Source: Actinernus sp. WN-2022 (lineage: Eukaryota > Cnidaria > Anthozoa > Actiniaria > Actinernidae). From it: a DNA stretch of 64,000 bases. Shown in pieces: positions 26,501-32,725 of this stretch (position 1 is its first letter; each line of letters starts with the position of its first letter). Both the position numbers and the translations under genes were made by a program. The DNA is taken from the NCBI GenBank assembly GCA_030867875.1, contig JAOWCC010000569.1, forward strand, positions 62,001 through 126,000. The letters run 5' to 3'. The notes under the pieces are model-generated. The model made no database searches, was not told where the DNA came from, and was given only the letters and a program-made list of their open reading frames with translations.

Positions 26501-29230
26501 TTTGTCAGATGACAGTACTGAAACATTAGTGCATGCTTTTGTCACGTGCAGATTAGATAATTGCAATGCTTTGCTGTACGGCTTGCCGAAATATCTCACT
26601 CAGAGACTACAATCTGTCCAGAATTGCGCTGCTCGCCTAGTTACTCGAAATTCTAAGTTCGCTCGCACTACGCCATTACTCAGACAGCTCCACTGGCTTC
26701 CCATAGAACAACGTGTTATTTTTAAAATTTTACTTTTAACCTATAAGGCACTGAACAATTTGGCTCCTATTTATATAAGTGACTTACTTCATCACTATAA
26801 TCCTAGTCGTAGTTTAAGATCGTCCAATCAGTGCCTACTTACAATTCCTAAGTCTAATCTCAAGAGCTATGGGGATAGAGCCTTCTCGGTGGCCGCCCCA
26901 AGGTTATGGAATGTTCTTCCAACTGAGATTAGGCTTAGCAGTTCTGTTAATATTTTTAAATCACGTTTGAAGACTTATCTTTTTAAAGCAACGTATTCGT
27001 AATATAGTTTTTAGTTTTTTAAATATTAGTAATCCATTTTTTAACTTTTTTTTAACAAGTTTTAGTATTTTATAGTCATCGTATCGATTTATATTATGAT
27101 TGTAAAGCGCCATAGGACAGGTAGTGTATATGGCGCTATATAAATGTATATATTATTATTATTATTATTATTATTATTTATGAATAAGGGCAATCTGTTC
27201 ACGTGCTCGCACTCTTGTTCTTCTGCTCACGCGTAGTCTCTCTATTTCAGGCCAAGTTTTTTGAACCTATATGGGGACAAAAGTGAGTACAATTTGTTTT
27301 AAACCATTTGACTTTTTTTTTACACTTTAATGTTGTTGACAGCTAAAAATATTATTTGTCGGTATGATTAGAGTTTATAGGCTTATTTAAACAGAAATGT
27401 CTTATTTTTGCTTTTAAAAAGTTTGGCAGGAGAGTTACCTTGTTGCCCCTAATTTTCGCGACACTTTAATTTCGCGTTTTTCTTTCGCGAAAATTAGATG
27501 TCGCGAATAAAAGATGTCGTGAACATTTCTACGTGCGAAAATTAAGTGACTACATATATATCACTTTTGAGAATTAAAGCAGTTTAATCGGTAAGATGCA
27601 GTTTACTCTATTCATTGACATCATCTTCTTTATCAGTCACTCCGCTCTCTTCTACGGCAAGTTCTTGGAGTGTTTCCTTCGTGCTGACACTGAATTTACC
27701 ATTAACTGGCTCTCTGTAATTTACTTCATAAGCGATATGAGGGTTCATATTATATTGTTGGTACATGTATAGTTCAGTTCAGCAGTTTTGTTACAGTTAC
27801 CATTACTTTTACGGACACTTTCGTTGTGTTTTCCAAAAATGAATGAACAATCATATCTATAATATACCGGACGGTAGTACCAAATCATAAAAAAAATATA
27901 AAGGCATCTGGTTGCTTTTTTCTTTTGTCTCCGAAAGTGAAAAGTAAAATTTGTGATAATAAATTGTCATCTCGTAAACGAAATCGCGAAATTAAAGTGT
28001 CGCGAAATACGCCAAGTCCAAAATCGCGAAATTAACGTGTCGCGAAAATTACGAAATGTAAAGCTCAACTGGCGTGGCGCAACTGGTGAGGACCTCTGAC
28101 CCGGGTTCGATTCGCCATGGCGGTGCCATATACGAGTTGAGCTTGTTGGTATCTCAGCCTTACTCCACGGGTTTTTATCCGGGTTCTCCAGTTTTCCTCC
28201 ATGCACAAAAGCCAACACGATAAATTTCAATTCGATTGTGGTTTAGCCTGGTCATGCCTTTGATTACTCCCTATGGTGGTTTCAGGTCCCGTGAAAATTC
28301 AGTTTTTTAAACCTAATGCAGGTGCTTTTATACCACAGAACTCTTTCAACAATGGACAATTCACTGGCGCCTTATTTTCCCTATCCTAATCTACCATTTC
28401 CTGGAATGACACCCGACCAACCGTCCCACATGGGTGCTAACTTGACATTACCATGGCAACCACCGAGCATGGTCTATAGAAGCAGCTTGGCCAAAGCAAT
28501 GGGTCAAAATTATTCAGATACAATGACTATTATTTCTCCTAGTAAGTCGCCGCACCTTACTAGCGCGATAACCCAGCCCCTGACAGTACCAGTCAGGAAA
28601 TTACCGCCTCATCAACTGGCGAAGGCTACATATAAGCCAAAACAAGTGCGAGTTACCGCATCTAGAAGATCCGAGGCCGCGAAATCACTCAATGAGAAGG
28701 TCAAGCGAAAGGCTGACGCTGTTAGTATTGTACTGACGGACACACAGACCATCGAGGCGTTAGTGGCTGTGAGAACTAGTGAGCCTTCTCATATGATTAC
28801 AGCAAACGCATTCTTAACGAGGAAAAGGACGATTAAAATTCCTACCGCCAGTCTACCATTGCACTGTTTCAATAGTATGTATAATGCGAACTTCGGACAG
28901 AGGGTAACAGCAACTATTGCGGTTAAAATCGAGGACATCAATCCGGTATTGTCTCTAAACTCGCTAAGCGTGACCCCGGCTGGCAACGGTGTGGCTGGTT
29001 TAACGAAGAAGAAACCCGCCGCTAAGAACACCAGTGAAACCGTGAAGCAGACACTGTCAAGTTTAATACATGGAGGTATTTCGTCGATAGTTTCTAGGAA
29101 TTTCAAATCCACCATACCGAAGAATTGCAGTTGTAGATTGAAGGCGATGAAGGTGTGTCGGATGTGTGGCGCGTTTTGTCATGACGATTGCATCACCGCT
29201 GCACAGCTTTGTACCACATGCGTGAGTTAA
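2452..29230 (+). CDS. ASXL: ASXL (Additional sex combs-like) Polycomb-group protein, 5' partial, ten exons
   Basis: Exons: 2452-2560, 3921-4469, 5015-5152, 5551-5578, 16787-16866, 20642-20751, 22461-22534, 24836-24909, 27251-27282, 28339-29230. All junctions are GT-AG and every phase matches, giving 694 codons plus stop. Window residues 1-36 are the end of a HARE-HTH domain ([23 protein letters not shown]). Residues about 288-398 are the DEUBAD domain ([36 protein letters not shown]). The last ~36 are an atypical PHD finger ([12 protein letters not shown], then LCTTC). In other animals ASXL binds and activates BAP1 to remove ubiquitin from H2A (PR-DUB complex), in the nucleus; that role is inferred here from family. 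The first HARE-HTH exon(s) and promoter must lie before position 1. The protein appears about half the length of vertebrate ASXLs. The identity is firm; the join from exon 1 to exon 2 and completeness are less so. Confidence 0.92.
2879..3605. mobile_element. TTAA element, family C, with 195-bp inverted arms
   Basis: Arms 2879-3073 and 3411-3605 are near-identical inverted repeats, flanked by TTAA at 2875-2878 and 3606-3609. Termini are AGGGATACC and GGTATCCCT. Each arm carries GAAGTGACGTCACTTC (a perfect palindrome holding a CRE) and GGCGCCGCCATCTTTG. The 337-bp core contains a short basic reading frame with no recognised family. It lies in an ASXL intron. Confidence 0.85.
3921..4469 (+). CDS. 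ASXL: ASXL exon, Ser/Pro-rich and basic region
   Basis: The acceptor is ttcactgctgcag and the donor AGG|gtaagc; phase 0 at both ends, 183 codons. The first part is Ser/Pro/Asp-rich and disordered-looking. The second part is strongly basic, with [11 protein letters not shown] and NKRPR, which looks like a nuclear localisation signal. No catalytic domain is visible. It replaces the low-complexity linker found between HARE-HTH and DEUBAD in ASXL proteins. Confidence 0.8.
5015..5152 (+). CDS. ASXL: ASXL exon, linker
   Basis: The acceptor is ttttggttgcag and the donor AAG|gtatct; 46 codons, phase 0 at both ends. It encodes [12 protein letters not shown] through [17 protein letters not shown] and ends LITKK. 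No domain is recognised, but phase and position continue the reading frame. Confidence 0.75.
5312..5345. mobile_element. End fragment of TTAA element family D
   Basis: TTAA at 5308-5311 is followed by AGTGCATATGAGCCCTAGCC, matching the terminus of the element at 37711-38262. No opposite end is seen nearby. It lies between ASXL exons. Confidence 0.5.
5551..5578 (+). CDS. ASXL: ASXL micro-exon (28 nt)
   Basis: The acceptor is tttccatttatag and the donor GTTG|gtaagt. It encodes QRRYKKMGV plus one base (G). That base joins CT at 16787 to give Ala and continues as [11 protein letters not shown], exactly in phase across an 11.2-kb intron. The basic residues continue the nuclear-localisation-like stretch. 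Confidence 0.75.
8116..10604 (-). pseudogene. CR1/L2-like LINE reverse transcriptase, interrupted
   Basis: The minus-strand reading frame from 10604 covers the end of a reverse transcriptase: YSSRLF, then [48 protein letters not shown] and LHWLPV. The catalytic YADD motif reads YADN, so an active-site Asp is lost. The frame is interrupted at 9597 by the element 8248-9596. It resumes at 8245 with [10 protein letters not shown] and a stop. An (ATT)n tail follows to 8116, typical of CR1/L2 3' ends. The copy is 5' truncated near 10604. Confidence 0.8.
8248..9596. mobile_element. TA-flanked TIR element inserted in a LINE
   Basis: TIRs CCGTATTTGACCGCG and CGCGGTCAAATACGG are each flanked by TA (8246-8247, 9597-9598). 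Length 1349 bp, with no transposase. Removing it and one TA rejoins the surrounding LINE reading frame exactly. A TA duplication points to the Tc1/mariner superfamily or another TA-targeting group. Confidence 0.85.
10635..10800 (-). repeat. Hammerhead-family repeat, degenerate copy
   Basis: Contains the same sequence as 26104-26205 (ATGTAATCAACTAAAGTCGA, GCTAACCGCCGTGGAAA, GTAGCAGCTGACGTTTCGAG). It also extends further left (GTCGGCAGGGAAGATAAACA). On the minus strand the hammerhead core is altered: GTGACAA in place of CTGACGA. Confidence 0.6.
11024..13172. repeat. Diverged inverted repeat with GAGCAAACCC-type motifs
   Basis: ACAGTACCAACCAGAACTTA at the left and AGTTCTGGTCGATACTGT at the right form a TIR. 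Just inside, both ends carry many short TTCGCTCAAGCGAACCC-like inverted motifs (11085-11230 and 12960-13140). The partial element 11395-12273 sits between. No target duplication is clear. Confidence 0.45.
11395..12273. mobile_element. Partial TIR element, related to 16979-17720
   Basis: The right end is GCTTATCTACGGGTCTTTACGG followed by TA. The interior (for example GTCCAAGTTCATAAATGCTTG, GATCGAATATGGTTACA) matches the interior of the TTAA element at 16914-18363 in the same orientation. It lies in the large ASXL intron. Confidence 0.6.
13601..14009. mobile_element. TIR element (MITE)
   Basis: About 38-bp inverted ends, starting CATACACGACTTTCATAATG and ending CATTATGAAAGTCGTGTATG, with a non-coding interior. 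A partial copy of the same family lies at 35090-35190. It is in the large ASXL intron. Confidence 0.75.
14010..15600. other. Intron sequence, nothing recognised
   Basis: A+T-rich ASXL intron sequence. A few poly-T and AATTAATTAATTAAT-type simple stretches are present; no exon or RNA gene was seen. Confidence 0.4.
15622..16073. mobile_element. TIR element (MITE)
   Basis: Ends ATGGTCCAGATAAGAACTGT and ACAGTTCTTATCTGGACCAT are perfect 20-bp inverted repeats. A 16-bp poly-C run lies near 15668. A fragment of the same terminus occurs at 35646 (TGGTCCAGATAGGAA). Confidence 0.7.
16787..16866 (+). CDS. ASXL: ASXL exon, start of DEUBAD
   Basis: The acceptor is tccattcacag and the donor AGG|gtgagc; ends in phase 0. 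It encodes [15 protein letters not shown] then [12 protein letters not shown], which matches the conserved entry of the ASXL DEUBAD domain. A TTAA-flanked transposon begins only 44 bp after the splice donor (TTAA at 16910-16913). Confidence 0.88.
16914..18363. mobile_element. TTAA element, family B
   Basis: TIRs GGTTACCATAGACCTT and AAGGTCTATGGTAACC are flanked by TTAA (16910-16913, 18364-18367); 1450 bp. The outer GGTTACC is shared with family A. The interior begins with a TACCATAAAGACCCGTAGAT end of another TIR family, so the element is composite. It starts 44 bp after an ASXL splice donor. Confidence 0.8.
18560..18900. repeat. Foldback repeat
   Basis: The segment around 18575-18655 (CACATGTGTGGTACTAAGGA, GCCATGGAAACACT) is inverted at about 18835-18900 (AGTGTTTCCATAGC, AGTACCGCACATG). 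Its right edge is where the next TIR element is inserted. Confidence 0.55.
18900..19431. mobile_element. TIR element with ~100-bp arms
   Basis: Ends GTACTACTCTTCCCAGTAAA and TTTACTGGGAAGAGTAGTAC are inverted repeats, and similarity continues inward (GGCATACCGC versus GCGGTATGCC). No transposase. It abuts the SAP-like open frame that begins at 19432. Confidence 0.7.
19432..19815 (+). pseudogene. Open frame with SAP-like segment, transposon-derived fragment
   Basis: No stop for about 127 codons and no start codon of its own. It reads [46 protein letters not shown], then [19 protein letters not shown], which looks like a SAP DNA-binding motif, and [14 protein letters not shown]. It is cut on the left by the TIR element 18900-19431 and on the right by a foldback starting at 19810. 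A short tandem duplication (TTCCGATGCCAAATAATTTC) precedes the break. It is probably a remnant of a larger mobile-element or host protein; the exact family is unknown. Confidence 0.4.
19810..20043. repeat. Long imperfect palindrome
   Basis: Arms of about 80 bp: AACTTAAGATACCAAGTAAA at the left and TTTTACCTGGTATCTAAAGT at the right, separated by about 70 bp. It is likely a foldback transposon inserted into the preceding open frame. Confidence 0.65.
20642..20751 (+). CDS. ASXL: ASXL exon, DEUBAD core
   Basis: The acceptor is ttttccctgcacag and the donor TTAAG|gtatca; starts phase 0, ends phase 2. It encodes [15 protein letters not shown], then [16 protein letters not shown], the DEUBAD segment that is best conserved in ASXL proteins. 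Confidence 0.93.
20782..21085. mobile_element. TIR element (MITE), same family as 36347-36589
   Basis: Ends AGGTTTTCAATTGAG and CTCAATCGAAAACTGCTCT, with internal TTTGGTTTT-type inverted motifs. It starts about 30 bp after the ASXL DEUBAD exon. Confidence 0.55.
22461..22534 (+). CDS. ASXL: ASXL exon, DEUBAD NEFF motif
   Basis: The acceptor is cttgttactgtag and the donor GATG|gtgagt. It encodes [18 protein letters not shown], then RERLRDG. The NEFF motif and WRERL are hallmarks of the DEUBAD domain in ASXL proteins. A single first base completes the codon split from the previous exon. Confidence 0.92.
22624..23206. repeat. Two foldback repeats, the second split by a SINE
   Basis: 22624-22769 is a hairpin (TTGAAGGGCTCTGTGCAAAA and its inverse). 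22806-22825 plus 23086-23206 is a second copy of the family, interrupted by the SINE 22826-23085. Motifs such as GTGATCAAGAGTCACTTA mark both. Confidence 0.55.
22826..23085 (+). mobile_element. tRNA-derived SINE, family 1
   Basis: The head is tRNA-like with an A box (GCTCAGTGGTTAAGC, 22841) and B box (GGGTTCAAACC, 22882) at normal spacing. The body contains AGTAGAAGGTGCTGCC. The tail is CAAATCAAATCAAAACAA. Pol III promoter elements look intact. Confidence 0.75.
23850..23972. repeat. Inverted repeat
   Basis: TGATTATGGGCACTGAGTGA and its inverse (ACGCAGTGCCCATAAATCA) flank about 60 bp. It is probably a small foldback element in an ASXL intron. Confidence 0.5.
24126..24238 (-). mobile_element. 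tRNA-derived SINE, family 1, 3'-truncated
   Basis: On the minus strand: CGGTTAGTTCAGTGGTTAAG (A box), GGGTTCAAACCCC (B box), then GAGTAGAAGGTGCTGCC as in the copy at 22826. The sequence diverges after that point. Confidence 0.7.
24331..24796 (+). repeat. 42-bp tandem repeat with CCAAT motif, ~11 copies
   Basis: The unit is AAGTTACCTTTTTATGCACT plus CGTTATTGACCAATCAGAAT plus CC. Copies are nearly identical; the main variation is TTTTTAT versus a longer T run. Each carries ACCAATCAG, the consensus of a CCAAT box. It ends 40 bp before an ASXL exon. Apparent reading frames here are artefacts of the repeat. Confidence 0.92.
24836..24909 (+). CDS. ASXL: ASXL exon, DEUBAD C-terminal helix
   Basis: The acceptor is ttacccacag and the donor AAG|gtatat. 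It encodes [16 protein letters not shown], then TKLDPWK, matching the GEFT.EMQ...PWK stretch of ASXL. It begins about 40 bp after the end of a 42-bp tandem repeat, so that repeat occupies the 3' end of the intron. Confidence 0.9.
25139..25447. mobile_element. TIR element (MITE)
   Basis: CAGGAGTACATTACAGAGGA and, at the right, AACACTCCTGTGTGATATAC with CTCCTG are imperfect inverted ends of about 28 bp. No coding content. Confidence 0.55.
26104..26205 (-). mobile_element. 102-bp insertion carrying a hammerhead-like ribozyme
   Basis: It is bounded by direct repeats AGCTTGGATTTA at 26092-26103 and 26206-26217, a 12-bp target-site duplication. The insert reads GACTGGTATGTAATCAAC on + and ends in GCAAAAA. 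Related but longer copies are at 10635-10800 and 58709-58765. Likely a very short Penelope-like retroelement copy (inference from the hammerhead and target duplication). Confidence 0.7.
26167..26200 (-). ncRNA. Hammerhead-like ribozyme core
   Basis: Minus strand, 5' to 3': GCT (stem I), CTGACGA (conserved core), A, GGGC-TAAC-GCTC (stem II, 4 bp with one G-U), GAAA (core), CGTC, AGC (stem I). The order matches a type I hammerhead, with predicted cleavage after the GTC ending at 26170. Stem III is minimal: ACGT is self-complementary, as in dimeric hammerheads of Penelope-like elements. One extra unpaired A at 26190 departs from the ideal. Activity is untested. Confidence 0.5.
26470..27178 (+). 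pseudogene. CR1-like LINE 3' fragment
   Basis: Encodes the reverse-transcriptase C-terminal region: [66 protein letters not shown] and LKTYLFK, then a stop at 27000. An ATTATT simple tail follows to 27178. It is 5' truncated and lacks the catalytic domain. It lies in the ASXL intron before the 27251 exon. Confidence 0.8.
27251..27282 (+). CDS. ASXL: ASXL exon, end of DEUBAD (32 nt)
   Basis: The acceptor is tctctatttcag and the donor CAAAA|gtgagt. It encodes [10 protein letters not shown], the FFE..(Y/W)GQ motif that closes DEUBAD in ASXL. It ends in phase 2 and joins the terminal exon at 28339 in frame. Confidence 0.85.
27451..28050. mobile_element. TIR element (MITE) with CGCGA-rich ends
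   Basis: Ends AATTTTCGCGACACTTTAAT and TTAACGTGTCGCGAAAATT are inverted repeats of about 30 bp, with further internal TCGCGAAATTAA copies. The interior is A+T-rich and non-coding. It occupies most of the last ASXL intron. Confidence 0.75.
28071..28308 (+). mobile_element. tRNA-derived SINE, family 2, beside the ASXL terminal exon
   Basis: The head has TGGCGTGGCGCAACTGG (A box) and CCGGGTTCGATTC (B box). The body has TTGGTATCTCAGCCTTACTC and GGTTCTCCAGTTTTCCTCC. The tail GGTTTCAGGTCCCGTGAAAA, then TTCAGTTTTTT, also ends the copy at 56110-56385. It stops 30 bp before the terminal-exon acceptor. Confidence 0.75.
28339..29230 (+). CDS. ASXL: ASXL terminal exon with PHD finger
   Basis: The acceptor chosen is gcttttataccacag at 28338, because it alone restores phase from the 27251 exon; an AG at 28321 would not. 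It encodes 297 codons including stop. The start is Pro-rich ([12 protein letters not shown]). The middle is basic and unassigned. The end has [20 protein letters not shown] and LCTTC, the atypical ASXL PHD finger. In other ASXLs the PHD has been linked to binding modified histone or DNA. A tRNA-derived SINE ends about 30 bp before the acceptor. Confidence 0.93.
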
Positions 29231-29319
29231 ACCACACTGCGGCAAAACGTCACGCGCGTGCGCCTTAGATGAGCCCTTCGTTCTTTCGGCCAGCGGTGTC
29301 GAGCTAACCTACGCCTTTA

Positions 29320-29622
29320 AGGTCGGTACACACGAAGGGACTAGTCCCTGGGACTTGTCCCCTCGTCTGAACTAGGAAAAATATTGTCGCGGGGACAAAA
29401 GTTTGTCCCCGGGACTTGTCCCATCAAATCAAACTGGTTTGAATTAAGGGAACAAGTCCCTGGGACAAAATGACAAGATTTTTCCTAGTTCACACGAGGG
29501 GACTTGTCCCGGGGACTTGTCCCGGGGACTTGTCCCTTCTTGTGTACGCAACAAGGGATTTGTCCCCGGGACTTGTTCCCCGGACTTGTTCCCGGGACTT
29601 GTTCCTTCGTGTGTGCCGACCT
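29320..29622. mobile_element. Foldback element of GGGACAAGTCCC motifs
   Basis: TIRs AGGTCGGTACACACGAAGG and CCTTCGTGTGTGCCGACCT, flanked by TTA on both sides. The interior is built almost entirely of GGGACTTGTCCC-like units in both orientations. A 3-bp TTA duplication fits PIF/Harbinger-type MITEs. It lies 90 bp after the ASXL stop codon and may be in the 3' UTR; no AATAAA was seen between. Confidence 0.75.
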
Positions 29623-29627
29623 TTATG

Positions 29628-29977
29628 TTTGGGGGGGGGGGGGTTGATTATATGAGACTGGTACGAGTTCCGACCGGTATGATACTGTTTACATGAGAAC
29701 GGTACGAAAAGACCGACAGTTTACATGAGACGGGGACGGAAATATCGACGGTTTACATGGGATGGAGATGAAAATCCACTCGAGGCTTGAGGTTAGAAAA
29801 TCTAGGACCGGTATCAAGTCAGTTGGGGTTCACATGAAAAAAATACCGGTCTGATCAAACTCGTTCCGGTCCAGCAACCGGACATGAGTCAGACCAGTCC
29901 GATAATTTTTCATCCAGTGTTTATATGGACTTTGTAACCTGTCTGAGTTCGTACCGGTCTCATGTAATCACCCCCTT
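29628..29977. mobile_element. TIR element with internal GACCGGTA-type repeats
   Basis: The left end GGGGGTTGATTATATGAGAC and right end GTCTCATGTAATCACCCCC are inverted over about 33 bp. Internal TTTACATGAGACGG-like units recur about every 40 bp. It begins 5 bp after the previous element. Confidence 0.65.
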
Positions 29978-31828
29978 AATGCGAATTTTATTTCAATAGT
30001 CTATCCATTGTTCCACAGCCGTAAAATCACCTCTCCCCCCCCCCCCCCCCCCCCCTAGTTACTGTTGCTATGCCCCACAAGTAAATTTTAACCCGAAGAA
30101 ATTCAAAACAAAACACGGCGTAAAACGCTGAGTTTGGCGATAGTCTTCGTAACATTCTGAACGATTTATCGATCCTATCTTATGCTTAATTTTTTGCAAC
30201 AAATTCAAATTTGTGTCTGACGAGCTTGTGCGACAAGATGGCGGCGGTATTTGCTGAGTTTCGGCTTTTTCAGTTTCCCATCGCGCTAAACATTTTGTTG
30301 TGCCAACTATATTACTTTCAGCGGCTTTAATTAATGCTTAACTCGCCATTCAAAGCTGTTTTTCTTGGTTAGCAGTCAAATGGCTTTCCTTGAGAGGTTG
30401 GCTCGATTGTCATTGGGCGCGACTGATTAAATCTTGGCAATAAGATTCTTGTTTACGATCACGTGATTGGTGCGGTCTGGTTCATCACGTGACCCAGAGG
30501 CACTGATGTCGATTTCAGAGGAAAACTGCGTAGTTCGATTTTGCAATACAGCTGGTTTCTTCCTAACGAATAGGAATTAACGGACAGAACAAGAAATATA
30601 CTTTTACCCACAATCCCTTGCGCGCGAAAAACTTTAACGATCCGTGTAAAAACTAGGTACAATTCTATGGTTCAGATGCAATTTGCTTTCCCCACGTTTT
30701 AATTTTCTGGGTTATTTTTATACTGACAACTCAACCCTAAAATGTTTTTTTTAATCAAATCACCTAAAACTGTGTTTTAAAACTACTTTCCTTTTGTGTG
30801 AAAACATTTCGTCCAATCAGAAGAGTCCAAAACAATAACCAAGAAAGCTTTCGATTTGAAAATGTTTCCCGTTTTGAATTTTCGTCATATTTAAAGTTGA
30901 GAGTTTACACTAGATGCAATTCAAATCTGTTCAGAAAAACTGAGAAAATGATATTCAAGTTTTGATAGATTTTCATATTTAAGCCAATGAGGTGGCGATT
31001 GAAACAATACTACAATTAGCACCTTATTACATTCCATGCATTCGAGTCTGGCAACCGGCCAAAAATGTAGTAATTATGTAGGAAAGTAATGGTCAGACAA
31101 GAAAACGCGAACAAACAAACCTCTGCGCGGACCCGGCATTACTTAAAATCAAAGTAGAGGTTTTTGAATCTTTAAATCAAGCCAGTACAAATGCTGTTAC
31201 CAATACAATGTTATTAAAGAGGCCAGATGATTTGACTTTTCTAGGGTCGCAAGGAATTGTGGTTAAATGTACATCCGCCATCATTTCCCGTACGGTAGAT
31301 TGTCTAAGCTTGCCGTAGGTAACCGTATCAGTGGCTGGCCATTGATCAACATTTTCCGCTGAGAAATATTCCCTAATTTGGATCTTTGCGAAAAAAAATA
31401 CGAGAAGGAAACTGAACTGTGCAGAGTTTAGATACTAAATTAATCGGACGTGTTGTTTAGTAGCCTGCGAATACAGCCGTCTCGCATCGGGAACCACATT
31501 CAAAACGTGGTTCCCGAGAGAGACGTATGCGTCTTGAGACGGAAAATTGATCACCTCAAGGGTGATCAAAATCTGTATCAGAACAAATTGAAGAAGGCAG
31601 GTCGTGAGAATATTGGAGTTGATCACCTGGAAATTGATGTGACACTAAATTCCTTTGTAGGGAGAATTTGGATGTTACTTTTGGGGCTGAAAGGGCTAAA
31701 GGCATAGAAATGAAAGAAACCCATATTGTGCCAAGAGAGCATAAATAAGAGAGGGGATTTCCAATATGCGTGCTTGTGCAATGATAATGTCTAATAAAAT
31801 CTCTTAGTAACCGTCGCGATCGCGAGAC
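29978..31828. other. Intergenic; poly-C run, no gene recognised
   Basis: A C homopolymer of about 23 lies near 30033. At 30238 ATGGCGGCGG opens a 30-codon frame with no splice site, not called. 31490-31515 is a small hairpin (GAACCACATTC/AAAACGTGGTTC). Nothing else is supportable. Confidence 0.4.
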
Positions 31829-31830
31829 AT

Positions 31831-32178
31831 TAGGGACCTTACGCAACCAGGACGGCAACGTCTAGGACGACGGCATAAAATACAATAACTGCACGTGAAA
31901 ATGCACGCAGTCGCCTTCATTTAAACCGTTGTCTGGAAAATCACAACGTCAAAACCCCAAAGTTTACGTTTACAAGAGAATGCAAACGTAAGAAAGTAAA
32001 TCACTGGTTTTCGTTTGGCGTGAGCTAAACTTTATGCTTATCATATTTTTCGAAGACCTGGATGTGAAACGTAATTATAAGCGAATAAAGGAACTAGTAA
32101 ACACCAGATTTCGGGAGAAAACACTTTTCTACCTCCCGTCGTCACTGCCGTCGCCGTCCTGGTTGCGTAAGGTTCCTA
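31831..32178. mobile_element. TIR element (MITE)
   Basis: TAGGGACCTTACGCAACCAG at the left and CTGGTTGCGTAAGGTTCCTA at the right are inverted ends of about 26 bp (GGACGGC next). Non-coding. Confidence 0.75.
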
Positions 32179-32566
32179 ATATCATGGCGTCAAAATATTT
32201 TCGCGCCATTAGATTGTTGTAGTGCACGTGCACTTTGATTCAGCTGCTTCCGATTACGAAAAATAGATTTTATAGATGGTTTGCACTCCATCCCCAGAGA
32301 TTCAAATGCCAAGGGGCATGGTGGCCATGTTGGTGTACAGAACAAAAGAAGCTAACGAAGAATCTATTGTTAACTGTACACCAACATGGCGGCTATGACG
32401 TAACGTGCAAAGGGTCCATTCGCACACCGCGCGCTACAAGATCCCCTCTCTTATGCTCTCTTGGTGGTTCTTTAAAATAGCGCGTACAAAGTGTATTTAC
32501 TATTTTACGGGTCTACTGCAACCATTCCAGTCGATGGTAGGACATTGCCCAACTGCGTTTACTTTG

Positions 32567-32725
32567 TGCCTTTTCACCTGGTGGCCATCTTGGATTGAAA
32601 GCGAGGCAATCCTTTGTATTTGCCAGGTCAGCCTCGTAGTGAGGGATAGTCAAAATGAGGCTCGCCTGGCAAAAACAAAGGATTGCCTCGCTTTGAATCC
32701 AAGATGGCCACCAGGTGAAAAGAGT
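32567..32725. repeat. Long hairpin with AAGATGGCC motif
   Basis: TTTTCACCTGGTGGCCATCT and its continuation (TGGATTGAAAGCGAGGCAAT) are repeated in inverse near 32670-32725. Arms are about 47 bp with a 50-bp loop. A smaller hairpin (CCATGTTGGTGTACAG) lies at 32326-32393. Confidence 0.7.

Noticed and set aside
30238..30330. ATGGCGGCGG start suggesting a gene 5' exon
   Set aside because: The frame ends after 30 codons with no donor; ATGGCGGC also matches the YY1-like motif scattered through repeats here.
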